Shown here piece by piece: positions 1 to 8,296 of a stretch of 64,000 nucleotides of DNA. Origin of the DNA: Thermobaculum terrenum ATCC BAA-798. Its GTDB lineage: Bacteria; Chloroflexota; Chloroflexia; Thermobaculales; Thermobaculaceae. Numbering within the stretch: position 1 is the first letter of the stretch; every line of letters starts with the position of its first letter. Both the position numbers and the translations under genes were made by a program. The stretch is taken from contig NC_013525.1 of assembly GCF_000025005.1 (NCBI RefSeq), positions 1,328,501 to 1,392,500 on the forward strand. Reading direction: 5' to 3'. The notes below the pieces were generated by a model, which was not told the DNA's origin, did no database searches, and saw only the letters and a program-made list of their open reading frames with translations.

Positions 1-942
1 AATAAGAAATTACAGACCGTAACACTGGCACTCGATTGGACACCAAATACAAACCACACAGGCATATATGTGGCTTTGCAGAAGGGGTGGTACAGAGAAA
101 ACGGGATCAATCTCAAGATACTCCCTTACTCCGAAACAGATACTAATCAGTTAGTTTCTCAAGGGAAAGCAGATTTCGGTATCAGTTTCGAAGAAGGGGT
201 AGTAACTTCCAGAGCAGCAGGATTAGACGTTATATCTGTCGCTGCGATTATCCAACATAACACTTCTGCCTTAGTTACTTTGAAAGAATCTGGTATTAAC
301 AGGCCAAGAATGCTCGACGGTAAAAGATATGCGGGCTTTGGCTCTCCTTTTGAAAAGCCAGTTATATCAGAAGTAATAAAGTGTGATGGTGGAAAGGGAG
401 ATTTCAAGACGGTAACCACCAATGTGTTTGGATACGAGGCTCTAAAAGCTAAGAGAGCTGACTTCGTATGGATATTCATGGGATGGGAGGGCATTCAGGC
501 AAAGAGAGAAGGGCTTAAACTAAACGTATTCTACATTAAGGACTATTGTGTACCCGACTACTATACACCAGTTATAATTACCAGCCGAAAGTTCTTGGAC
601 AGATCTCACGACTTAGCTAAGAGATTCATGGAGGCTACGGCCAGAGGCTATGAATATGCTATAAAGCACCCTGATGATTCTGCAAAGATACTGATACAAG
701 CAGCACCCAAGGGTACGTTCCCAGACCCAGGACTGGTTGTAGAAAGTCAGAGATGGCTGAGTCCCAGATACAAAGCGGAAAAGAAGCATTGGGGTGTACA
801 GGATCTGAGAGTATGGACAAACTACCCACGCTTCATGTACAAAACGGGCAATCTACTAGGTCCTGACAATAAACCGCTCAAGCAAGAGCCTGACTACAAA
901 TCCTACTTCACGAACGAGCTGTTACCTTATGGTAATAGCTAG
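1..942 (+). CDS. ThiY/NMT1-type pyrimidine-precursor ABC substrate-binding protein (5' partial)
   Basis: The reading frame is open from the first base, so the true start and any signal peptide lie upstream of the window. The first residues contain DWTPNTNHTG followed by YVALQKGWY, the hallmark opening of the NMT1/THI5/ThiY family. These are periplasmic-binding-fold proteins that bind a thiamine pyrimidine (HMP) precursor such as formylaminopyrimidine, or use such a fold in its synthesis. The GxFGSP-like turn and the later aromatic-rich segments also fit the fold. A ThiE-like gene follows on the same strand, which supports a role in thiamine salvage. No permease or ATPase is visible; they could lie upstream. 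The family also includes taurine- and sulfonate-binding relatives, but the DWTPNTNHTG motif argues for the thiamine branch. Confidence 0.85.
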   Translation, partial: NKKLQTVTLALDWTPNTNHTGIYVALQKGWYRENGINLKILPYSETDTNQLVSQGKADFGISFEEGVVTSRAAGLDVISVAAIIQHNTSALVTLKESGINRPRMLDGKRYAGFGSPFEKPVISEVIKCDGGKGDFKTVTTNVFGYEALKAKRADFVWIFMGWEGIQAKREGLKLNVFYIKDYCVPDYYTPVIITSRKFLDRSHDLAKRFMEATARGYEYAIKHPDDSAKILIQAAPKGTFPDPGLVVESQRWLSPRYKAEKKHWGVQDLRVWTNYPRFMYKTGNLLGPDNKPLKQEPDYKSYFTNELLPYGNS

Positions 943-1090
943 GATCCTCAGATCTTGCTATAGCTAGGGTTTATATATAGCTTCGTTACTAGAGACTAGT
1001 TTTATGCTATATTGCTGGCAGCATTAGTGCTGTACTTAGTATAGTTTTTATTCCGCGCCAGGTGTTACTTGTTTACTGGAGGTGAAGTTA

Positions 1091-1744
1091 ATGCCTACCA
1101 AGGCACTAAATTTTAGCCTTTACGTGATAACAGACCCTGATCTATCAGGGGGCAGAATGCACACGGAGGTAGCAAAGCTCGCGTTAGAGGGTGGAGCTAA
1201 TGTTATCGAATTTAGAGACAAAAGAGCTACTGTTCGAAGGCAATATGAAGTCGCTAAACAGCTGAGGGAACTTACTAAGCAATATAACGCATACCTGATA
1301 ATAAATGACCGCCCAGATATAGCCATGGCTGTAGAAGCAGATGGAGTTCACCTGGGTCCAGAAGACTTGCCTATAGAGGTCGTAAGAAAGCTGGTAGGTG
1401 ATACCATGCTAATAGCAGCCAGTGCTTACGATCCCCAGGAAGCTCTAGAAGCCCAAGAAGCAGGTGCTGACTTTATAGTCGCTAGACCTTTATTCAGGAC
1501 AAGGTGGGCAATCGATAAGGGCCCATCTATGGGAATAGATGGCCTTCGACGGCTCACACAGACGGTAAATATTCCGGTTGTACCTGTCGGTGGTATAAGG
1601 GTGGATAACCTAAAGGATGTTATGTCTACTGGAGTCCTATGCCCTGGAGTTACAACGGCTATAGTAGGGGCAGATGACCCAAAGAGCGCTGCGCAAGAGA
1701 TAAGAAAACTTGTCGACTCTCTAAGAGTAGCTGCCTCTAGCTAG
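1091..1744 (+). CDS. thiE: Divergent thiamine-phosphate synthase (ThiE/TenI family)
   Basis: A 217-residue TIM-barrel protein of the ThiE/TenI family. ThiE joins HMP-PP and thiazole phosphate to give thiamine phosphate. Family signatures are LYVITD near the N-terminus, FRDK, INDR and ADGVHLGPEDLP, then PVVPVGGI. I chose the ATG at 1091 because GGAGGTGA at 1078-1085 is well spaced from it; a GTG at 1082 would overlap that site. Oddities: the usual GxS(T)xH stretch is replaced by AASAYD, and the usual VGPIF..TxTK segment reads VARPLFRTRWAIDKG. These regions contact the phosphates and thiazole, so substrate handling may differ. A TenI-like aminase or tautomerase, or a ThiE with altered specificity, are both possible. 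The gene lies downstream of a ThiY-type binding protein. Confidence 0.7.
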   Translation: MPTKALNFSLYVITDPDLSGGRMHTEVAKLALEGGANVIEFRDKRATVRRQYEVAKQLRELTKQYNAYLIINDRPDIAMAVEADGVHLGPEDLPIEVVRKLVGDTMLIAASAYDPQEALEAQEAGADFIVARPLFRTRWAIDKGPSMGIDGLRRLTQTVNIPVVPVGGIRVDNLKDVMSTGVLCPGVTTAIVGADDPKSAAQEIRKLVDSLRVAASS

Positions 1745-1757
1745 AGGCAGCTACTCT
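1724..1757. terminator. Perfect 34-bp palindrome at the thiE 3' end, probable terminator
   Basis: Two 17-base arms (1724-1740 and 1741-1757) are exact reverse complements with no spacer. The left arm is entirely within the last thiE codons and the stop codon is in the right arm. A T-rich run (TCTTTTTT) follows about a dozen bases later on the plus strand. The element separates convergent thiE and the aconitase gene. Rho-independent termination is inferred from position; the delayed T-run is not ideal. Confidence 0.65.
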
Positions 1758-1764
1758 ATGTGAC

Positions 1765-4509
1765 TTAATCTTTTTTGATCAAGGATCTTAGGACATACTG
1801 CAACACTCCCCCGTGCTTGTAGTATTCAAGCTCTTTCGGAGTATCAATTCGCGCCAGGGCCTCAAATTCCACTTGGGATCCATCTTCACGCACAGCTACA
1901 ACTGATACCTTGGATCTCGGTTTCTCTATATGTGTTATTCCAGATATATGATAGAGCTCTTTGCCACTCAATCCTAGGCTCTGGGCATTTTGTCCATTTA
2001 GGAACTGTAGAGGGAGCACACCCATGCCTATGAGGTTACTCCGGTGTATCCTCTCGAAGCTCTCTGCTATCACGGCCTTTACTCCAAGAAGATTCGGCCC
2101 CTTAGCTGCCCAATCCCGGGAGCTCCCAGTTCCATACTCTTTACCAGCTATTACTATCAAAGGCACACCTTCGTCCTTATATCTCATTGCGGCTTCGTAA
2201 ATGCTTGTTACTTCACCTGAAGGGATATGTATGGTCCAGTTACCTTCCCTGTCAGGGACCAACATGTTCCGCAGGCGTATGTTGCCAAATGTCCCCCTCA
2301 TCATTACCTCATGATTGCCTCTACGAGAGCCAAAGCTGTTGAACTGTACAGGAGGTACCCCCTTCTCCATTAGATATTGGCCTGCGGGACTATTTCTGGG
2401 AATAGATCCTGCTGGCGAAATATGGTCGGTAGTGACACTATCGCCAAGCAAGGCAAGGACCCTTGCTCCGTGTATATCCTGAAGAGGTTCCGGATCAATC
2501 GACATACCATCAAAGTATGGTGGCTCTTGAACATAAGTAGAATCAGGATCCCAACTATAAAGTTCTCCTTGAGGCACGGGAAGATTGCGCCAATGATCAT
2601 CTCCGGAGAACACGTTTGAGTAGATTTTCCGGAAAGAGTCTCCACTTACAGACTTTTCAAGTACTTCATTGAGCTCCTCTTGTGTAGGCCATATGTCATG
2701 CAGGAATACTGGTTGGCCGTTAGGATCGTAGGCTACAGGATCTTTGGTAAGGTCCAAATCGACAGTCCCGGCTAGAGCATAAACCACCACTAACGGAGGG
2801 GAAGCCAAATATGCTGCTCTAACTAACGGATTTATCCTGCCCTCAAAATTCCTGTTACCACTGAGAACCGCGGCTACTACCAGTTCATTCTCCTGAACCG
2901 CCTCGGCAACTGGTCCTAATATTGCACCACTATTGCCTATACAGGTTGTGCATCCATAACCAACTAGGTGAAAACGTAAAGCCTCAAGGAATGGAAGAAG
3001 CCCTGATCGCTCAAGATAATCAGTAACCACTTGAGAGCCAGGTGCAAGGCTTGTCTTTACCCAAGGTTTGCTAAGGAGCCCACGTTCTACAGCCTTCTTG
3101 GCCACTAGCCCTGCAGCGAGCATAACAGATGGGTTAGAAGTATTGGTGCAGCTGGTGATAGCAGCTATCACTACTGATCCATCTGAAACTTCACCATGCT
3201 GGCCGTCCAGCCTCACATCAACTACTCGCTTGGCTTCAAGTGTTGCAGTTCCCGAAGAAGTACTAACGGCACCACTAGGTTGCTCATTATGAGCACGTAT
3301 CAGGGAGCCAAAGGTATCATAGAAAGACCTCCTTACATCCTGAAGCGCCACTCTGTCCTGAGGTCTCCTTGGCCCGGCCATGCTTGGCTCGACAGTAGAT
3401 AGATCTAACTCTATCACATCGCTATAGATAGCCTCTGGTGAGTCGGAGTACCTGAATATCCCCTGAAGCTTGGCATAGTGTTCTACTAGATTAACCAGTT
3501 CATCAGACCTACCTGTCATCCTGAGATATCGAAGTGTCTCGTCGTCTATAGGCCAAATAGCGGCTGTAGCTCCATACTCGGGACACATATTCGATATCGT
3601 AGCTCTATCAGCAACGCTAAGCTTATCAAGGCCAGGGCCAAAGAACTCTACAAATTTATCTACTACGCCTCTTTGCCTGAGTATCTGGGTGATAGTCAAA
3701 ACCAGGTCGGTGGCTGTGGTACCACTTTTCATCTCGCCGATTATTTTGAAACCTATAACCTCGGGGCAGACTATATACATAGGTTGCCCCAGCTGTACTG
3801 CCTCGGCTTCAATACCACCTACGCCCCATCCAAGAACGCTAAGTCCATTAACCATGGTGGTATGAGAATCAGTCCCTACAAGGGTATCTGGATAAGCTAT
3901 CTGTTTGTTGCCATGCGTAGATACTTGCACCACTTTAGCAAGGTATTCAAGGTTAACCTGATGAACAATACCAGTACCGGGGGGAACAACCCTGAAATTA
4001 TCAAAAGCTTGTTGAGCCCATCTCAACAATGCATATCTTTCCCCGTTGCGCTGGTACTCTAGCTCAACGTTCTGATAGAAAGACATCCTAGTACCAAAGA
4101 AATCCACTTGTACAGAATGGTCTATGACAAGGTCAGTAGGTACCAAAGGATTGATCTTCTTAGGATCTTTACCCATACGCGCTGCAGCCGATCTCATAGC
4201 TGCAAGATCGACCACCACAGGTACTCCAGTAAAATCTTGTAGCAGTACCCTAGCAGGCATCCATGGAAATTCATATTTACCAGCATCTTGAGGGGACCAT
4301 CTTGCTAAGCGATCTATTTCGCTCTGGCTCTCCTGAGAGGAAGTACGTAAAAGATTTTCAAGAAATAGCTTTATGGTTAAGGGTAATTTATCTATTGATG
4401 TATACCCCTGAGATGCTAGCTTCTCTAGGCTATAGTACGAATAGGAAGCCCCGTCGGGCGTCGAAAAGCTATCTAAGGAGCCTAGACCGTCATTGCTTGC
4501 TCTTTCCAT
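1765..4509 (-). CDS. acnA: Aconitate hydratase A (AcnA/IRP1 type)
   Basis: A 914-residue aconitase, interconverting citrate and isocitrate in the TCA cycle with a 4Fe-4S cluster. GTDSHTTMVNGL and GWGVGGIEAEA are diagnostic. The cluster cysteines sit in SCTNTSNP and in GYGCTTCIGNSG. The C-terminal swivel domain carries GDSVTTDHISPAG, FNSFGSRRGNHEVM and GKEYGTGSSRDWAAKG. Length and domain order match AcnA rather than AcnB. The ATG start has GGAGGC 7 bases upstream. It stands alone: the upstream neighbour on the same strand (thiN) ends about 20 bases away but has an unrelated function. Confidence 0.97.
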   Translation of the reverse strand: MERASNDGLGSLDSFSTPDGASYSYYSLEKLASQGYTSIDKLPLTIKLFLENLLRTSSQESQSEIDRLARWSPQDAGKYEFPWMPARVLLQDFTGVPVVVDLAAMRSAAARMGKDPKKINPLVPTDLVIDHSVQVDFFGTRMSFYQNVELEYQRNGERYALLRWAQQAFDNFRVVPPGTGIVHQVNLEYLAKVVQVSTHGNKQIAYPDTLVGTDSHTTMVNGLSVLGWGVGGIEAEAVQLGQPMYIVCPEVIGFKIIGEMKSGTTATDLVLTITQILRQRGVVDKFVEFFGPGLDKLSVADRATISNMCPEYGATAAIWPIDDETLRYLRMTGRSDELVNLVEHYAKLQGIFRYSDSPEAIYSDVIELDLSTVEPSMAGPRRPQDRVALQDVRRSFYDTFGSLIRAHNEQPSGAVSTSSGTATLEAKRVVDVRLDGQHGEVSDGSVVIAAITSCTNTSNPSVMLAAGLVAKKAVERGLLSKPWVKTSLAPGSQVVTDYLERSGLLPFLEALRFHLVGYGCTTCIGNSGAILGPVAEAVQENELVVAAVLSGNRNFEGRINPLVRAAYLASPPLVVVYALAGTVDLDLTKDPVAYDPNGQPVFLHDIWPTQEELNEVLEKSVSGDSFRKIYSNVFSGDDHWRNLPVPQGELYSWDPDSTYVQEPPYFDGMSIDPEPLQDIHGARVLALLGDSVTTDHISPAGSIPRNSPAGQYLMEKGVPPVQFNSFGSRRGNHEVMMRGTFGNIRLRNMLVPDREGNWTIHIPSGEVTSIYEAAMRYKDEGVPLIVIAGKEYGTGSSRDWAAKGPNLLGVKAVIAESFERIHRSNLIGMGVLPLQFLNGQNAQSLGLSGKELYHISGITHIEKPRSKVSVVAVREDGSQVEFEALARIDTPKELEYYKHGGVLQYVLRSLIKKD

Positions 4510-4529
4510 AGCACTGCCTCCAAATGAGA

Positions 4530-5222
4530 TTAATCTAGCGACTTACACCCAAGCTCATTACGTATATATTCACTAGGATCCAGGCCGTTCTGGAAAATCC
4601 GAACTAGAAGTAGATCACCAGAAACAACAGAAACTGACACTATCTCTGAAGTAGCTACATTGCTGATTCCCAAAGCTGGCCCCCTAATCATGTTAGCATC
4701 TTGCAACCTGTAATAGAGTCCAGCAGTAGTTATGCCCTCAACCACATCCGACAGAGGCAATAAGGATATAACCTCTCCAGGGTGAGAGCGAATGCTTATA
4801 GACCCTTTAATAAGGCGCACTTCCTGAAACTCATTGAGCAATCTCAGGTCATAATTCCTAAACTTAGGAGAGGTCAATAGGAGAACATTGGCCAAAGTAT
4901 GGTCTATCCTATCTCCAAAAGGAGCTACGACCAATATGGTTGAACAGCCATTATCGACAGCTTGCTTTATGGCCAATTCAGTATCTGTATAATCCTTTTC
5001 GGTTGGGAATGTTATTAGGTCAACTGCAGCTTCTCGAGCATGGGCAAGCATCTCCGGAGAGATGGAGTCAAGATCACCAACCAATAGGTTGGGCTTGACT
5101 CCTGCTACCTGAAACAAATGATAACCCGAATCAACTGCTACAAGAAAATCCGCTTCCCTAAATAAGGGTGAGAATAGCTCTGGAGAGGAGATCTCGCCCC
5201 CGGATACAAGCACCGCTAGCAT
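4530..5222 (-). CDS. thiN: Thiamine pyrophosphokinase
   Basis: A 230-residue enzyme that transfers pyrophosphate from ATP to thiamine, giving the cofactor TPP directly. Family markers are VAVDSGYHLF, VGDLDSIS, TEKDYTDTELA (metal and ATP site), GDRIDHTLAN and, near the C-terminus, the GISNVATS turn that binds thiamine. The start codon lies 3 bases after the trxB stop and has no strong ribosome site, so translation is probably coupled to trxB. Together with the ThiY- and ThiE-like genes at the left edge, it gives this segment both precursor uptake and TPP formation. Confidence 0.92.
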   Translation of the reverse strand: MLAVLVSGGEISSPELFSPLFREADFLVAVDSGYHLFQVAGVKPNLLVGDLDSISPEMLAHAREAAVDLITFPTEKDYTDTELAIKQAVDNGCSTILVVAPFGDRIDHTLANVLLLTSPKFRNYDLRLLNEFQEVRLIKGSISIRSHPGEVISLLPLSDVVEGITTAGLYYRLQDANMIRGPALGISNVATSEIVSVSVVSGDLLLVRIFQNGLDPSEYIRNELGCKSLD

Positions 5223-5225
5223 TGG

Positions 5226-6203
5226 TCATTTTGGTAGCGAATAAATTTCATCACTTATGTCTACTTGCACGCCTTGAGATTCCAACCACCTTTCGGCGTC
5301 CATCGCAGCCTTGCATCCATCACCAGCAGCTGTCACAGCCTGACGGTACTTGTGATCGCGCACGTCTCCTGCTGCAAATACCCCATCTACGTTGGTAGCT
5401 GTACTCCATGAATCTTGGGCCTTTATGTAGCCTTTCTCATCCAGTTCTACCTGACCAACAAATATATCGGTGTTAGGTTTGTGTCCGATCGCTACGAAAA
5501 CACCATCAACGGGGATTTCTCTCAACTCTCCTGTAACGACGTTACGAACTTTTATAGCCTTGACATTTTGATCCCCTAGTATCTCTTCAACCACTGTGTT
5601 CCAGATGAAATCTATCTTGGGATTGGATTTAGCCCTTTCCTGCATTATTTTGCTAGCCCGTAGCTGATCCCTTCTATGTATGACGGTCACAGAGCTAGCG
5701 TATCGAGTCAGGAATAGTGCTTCCTCCATAGCTACGTCGCCACCACCAACTACCACCACCTTCTTGTCTCTGAAGAAAAAGCCATCACAAGTGGCGCATG
5801 CTGATACACCTCTTCCCATAAATTCCGACTCACCTGGAACACCCAAAAACTTGGCAGATGCTCCAGTGGCAATGATCACAGATAGAGCAGAGTATTCCTC
5901 TTCATCAGTCCAAACCTTAAACGGACGCGACGAGAAATCAACCTTGGTCACATCCACCGGTACTATTTCAGCCCCAAATCTTTCTGCCTGTTGCTGGAAT
6001 AGAGCCATTAGCTCAGGACCTTGAACACCATCAGGAAAGCCAGGATAGTTTTCTACATCGGTCGTTATCATCAGCTGGCCACCCATTTGGCTACCAGCGA
6101 GGACCAGAGGACTTAGGTTGGCTCTAGCAGCATAAATAGCAGCTGTATATCCAGCTGGACCAGAACCTATGATTATCACGCTTCTAGTATCAGTCTGAGC
6201 CAT
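5226..6203 (-). CDS. trxB: Thioredoxin reductase
   Basis: A 325-residue flavoprotein that reduces thioredoxin with NADPH. It shows the FAD site IIIGSGPAGYTAAIYAAR, the redox pair CATCDG, the NADPH-binding segment VVVVGGGDVAMEEA and the C-terminal FAD motif VFAAGDVRD. HRRDQLRAS provides the arginines expected for NADPH preference. An in-frame upstream ATG at 6246-6248 exists, but the ATG at 6203 has AGGAGA 7 bases upstream and starts exactly where the family begins (MAQTDTRSVIIIGSG), so I use it. It is first in a two-gene unit with thiN. Confidence 0.96.
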   Translation of the reverse strand: MAQTDTRSVIIIGSGPAGYTAAIYAARANLSPLVLAGSQMGGQLMITTDVENYPGFPDGVQGPELMALFQQQAERFGAEIVPVDVTKVDFSSRPFKVWTDEEEYSALSVIIATGASAKFLGVPGESEFMGRGVSACATCDGFFFRDKKVVVVGGGDVAMEEALFLTRYASSVTVIHRRDQLRASKIMQERAKSNPKIDFIWNTVVEEILGDQNVKAIKVRNVVTGELREIPVDGVFVAIGHKPNTDIFVGQVELDEKGYIKAQDSWSTATNVDGVFAAGDVRDHKYRQAVTAAGDGCKAAMDAERWLESQGVQVDISDEIYSLPK

Positions 6204-6392
6204 AAATGATCTCCTAGAGAATTGTGTTATCACTATGGACTGCAACAAAAGTCAGTGACCCAAGTATTCCATAACTATTTTCTCACATTTACAAAGCAAG
6301 TATATGTTATTGAAGAATTCCCGGCAGATGTATAAGAATAGACACAATATTGGAGATAGCTGCAACCCACTTTTTACAGGAGTAGGACCTAT

Positions 6393-7484
6393 ATGAACGA
6401 ATTGGATCAAAAGCTTGAAGCAATAAGACAGCTGCTAGAGAATAGCCAGCTCGATGCCTTGGTTCTAAGAAGAGTCAGCTCGTTCGCTTGGGCTACCTGC
6501 GGCGCATCAAGTTATGTAAATACAGCATCCGAGCTCGGTACAGCTACGATCGTGATCACCCAGGATAGCAAGTACCTGATTACCAATAGAATCGAGGCAC
6601 CGAGGCTTTCTAAAGAAGAGAAATTAGAGGAACAGGGATGGACGTTCATAGTGGATGATTGGTACAGTGAACAAACGTCTCTATCCAAGCTAATTGTTGG
6701 TAAAAGGGTTGGAGCCGACTTCTCAAGTAAAGATTTTGTGGATGTATCAATAGATATAGCTCGTCTGAGGTCCAGGCTTTTGCTTCCAGAGCAGGAGAGA
6801 TTTAGACAGCTAGGTAAGATCTGTGCTGAGGCGATGAATGCGGCCATCCACAAAATTACCCCTGGACAATCAGAGCATGAGATAGCTGCAATACTTGCAT
6901 ACGAGACCGAATCTAGAGGAGCTTGGCCAATAGTCGATCTAGTTGCAGTCGATGATAGAGTCTATGATTACAGGCATCCTCTACCTACCGACAAAAGACT
7001 TTCAAAATATGCCATGCTCGTCCTATGCGGCCGAAAGTGGGGGTTGGTATGTTCTATAACCCGCCTGATCCACTTTGGGAAGCTCCCAGAAGATTTAGCA
7101 ATAAAGCAGTCTGCTGTGGCTAACGTGGATGCTGCGCTAATACATCATACTCGGCCGAACACAAGGTTATCCGATGTGTTTACCCATGCAATACATGCCT
7201 ACAAGCAAAATGGTTTTGCTGATGAGTGGAAGCTGCATCACCAGGGCGGCATAGCAGGATACGAAAGTAGAGAGTTCTTTGGCACTCCCACATCACAAGA
7301 AATAGTGTATGAAGGACAAGCATATGCTTGGAACCCAAGCATCACTGGAGTAAAGTCTGAAGACACGATACTGGTCGGGGCAGATAACAACGAGGTGCTC
7401 ACGGACATAACCGATTGGCCTAAGATAGAAGTTGACATAGATGGTCATAAGATATACAGACCAGCGATCTTGGAAATTTCCTAA
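6393..7484 (+). CDS. M24 (creatinase/aminopeptidase P-fold) protein, probable non-metallo variant
   Basis: A 363-residue protein with the two-domain layout of Xaa-Pro peptidases: an N-terminal creatinase-like domain (about 1-130) and a C-terminal pita-bread domain. Recognisable pieces are LLENSQLDALVLRR, ITPGQSEHEIAAIL, HHQGGIAGYESREF and SEDTILV. Of the five metal ligands of active M24 peptidases (D, D, H, E, E), the two Asp positions appear replaced: the usual D.G....GY.SD.TR segment reads LCGRKWGLVCSITRLI. The first Glu (EPG) reads WNPS. The His and last Glu remain. By analogy with creatinase, which has this fold without metal, a different hydrolytic activity or a non-catalytic role is likely. 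It is convergent with the menaquinone operon, 14 bases apart. Confidence 0.75.
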   Translation: MNELDQKLEAIRQLLENSQLDALVLRRVSSFAWATCGASSYVNTASELGTATIVITQDSKYLITNRIEAPRLSKEEKLEEQGWTFIVDDWYSEQTSLSKLIVGKRVGADFSSKDFVDVSIDIARLRSRLLLPEQERFRQLGKICAEAMNAAIHKITPGQSEHEIAAILAYETESRGAWPIVDLVAVDDRVYDYRHPLPTDKRLSKYAMLVLCGRKWGLVCSITRLIHFGKLPEDLAIKQSAVANVDAALIHHTRPNTRLSDVFTHAIHAYKQNGFADEWKLHHQGGIAGYESREFFGTPTSQEIVYEGQAYAWNPSITGVKSEDTILVGADNNEVLTDITDWPKIEVDIDGHKIYRPAILEIS

Positions 7485-7498
7485 TCTGGGTGTTGATT

Positions 7499-8296
7499 CT
7501 AGGGATTAATCAATGAGATTAGCTGCAGGCTGAGTACATTGCTCTCAGCTTGCAGCATATGTGTACCATCCGGTACTTGTACCAGCTTGCAACATGGTAA
7601 AAGATCGCACAATTCTTTCGATACTCGGACTAGGACTTGATTAGACTGGCATCCAACGTACACCCAAGTAGGAACATGAAGGTTGACAAGATCATTTTGA
7701 TCTAGATCATAATCTGCTGCAAACTGTTCATACCAGAAACGACTCGCTTCCAGTAAAAGTTTGTTCCAAGTGGGCGAACTAGCTACATACTCCACAAAAT
7801 CCTTGCCTTGAAGCTTCTCTAGAAAAAGCCTGGCAGTCCAATCTTTACCCATATTAGGACCCAGTCTCTGTACCCTTCTGAGATTCTCTGACAGGTCTAT
7901 GACAGCTGGATCATTCCGAAGTATGCTAAGCGCTGGGGGTTCTATCAGATGGAGCGTCTCGACTTGGATCTCTCGTCTTAACGCAATTTCCAAAGCTACT
8001 AATGCACCATAAGAGTGACCTACCAAATGAATTCTGTCGATCCCTATGAGGTCTGCCACTTTGAGAATATCTAAGGCATCTCCCAAGATAGTGTAAGGTC
8101 TAGGTAATTTTGGACTTGACCCATGCCCTCTTCGGTCCACAACAATAAGCTTTGCGAAGGCTGCGAGCTCGCCTATCTGACGCTTCCAAGAAGCCCTCCC
8201 ATTGCTAAAACCACCATGAACAAATAATACTGTCTCCCCATCGCCATAGACGTAGTATTTTATAAGGGGTGATTTAGAAAAACTATTATTTCTCAC
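7499..8296 (-). CDS. Alpha/beta-hydrolase at the end of the menaquinone operon
   Basis: A 265-residue alpha/beta-hydrolase with the oxyanion segment LFVHGGFSNG, nucleophile elbow GHSYG and late His in PDGTHMLQ. The position where the family usually has the catalytic acid (G..D) reads VGCQSNQ, so the acid is either elsewhere or missing. The start overlaps the menE stop by 11 bases, so it is co-translated with the men genes. A complete MenH lies in the same operon, so this is a second hydrolase. No DHNA-CoA thioesterase is otherwise visible in the cluster, making that step a candidate function, but this is inference from position only. Confidence 0.8.
   Translation of the reverse strand: MRNNSFSKSPLIKYYVYGDGETVLFVHGGFSNGRASWKRQIGELAAFAKLIVVDRRGHGSSPKLPRPYTILGDALDILKVADLIGIDRIHLVGHSYGALVALEIALRREIQVETLHLIEPPALSILRNDPAVIDLSENLRRVQRLGPNMGKDWTARLFLEKLQGKDFVEYVASSPTWNKLLLEASRFWYEQFAADYDLDQNDLVNLHVPTWVYVGCQSNQVLVRVSKELCDLLPCCKLVQVPDGTHMLQAESNVLSLQLISLINP

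Noticed and set aside
943-1090. A TPP riboswitch before thiE
   Set aside because: The conserved CUGAGA and thi-box text is not present; a riboswitch could lie upstream of the window.
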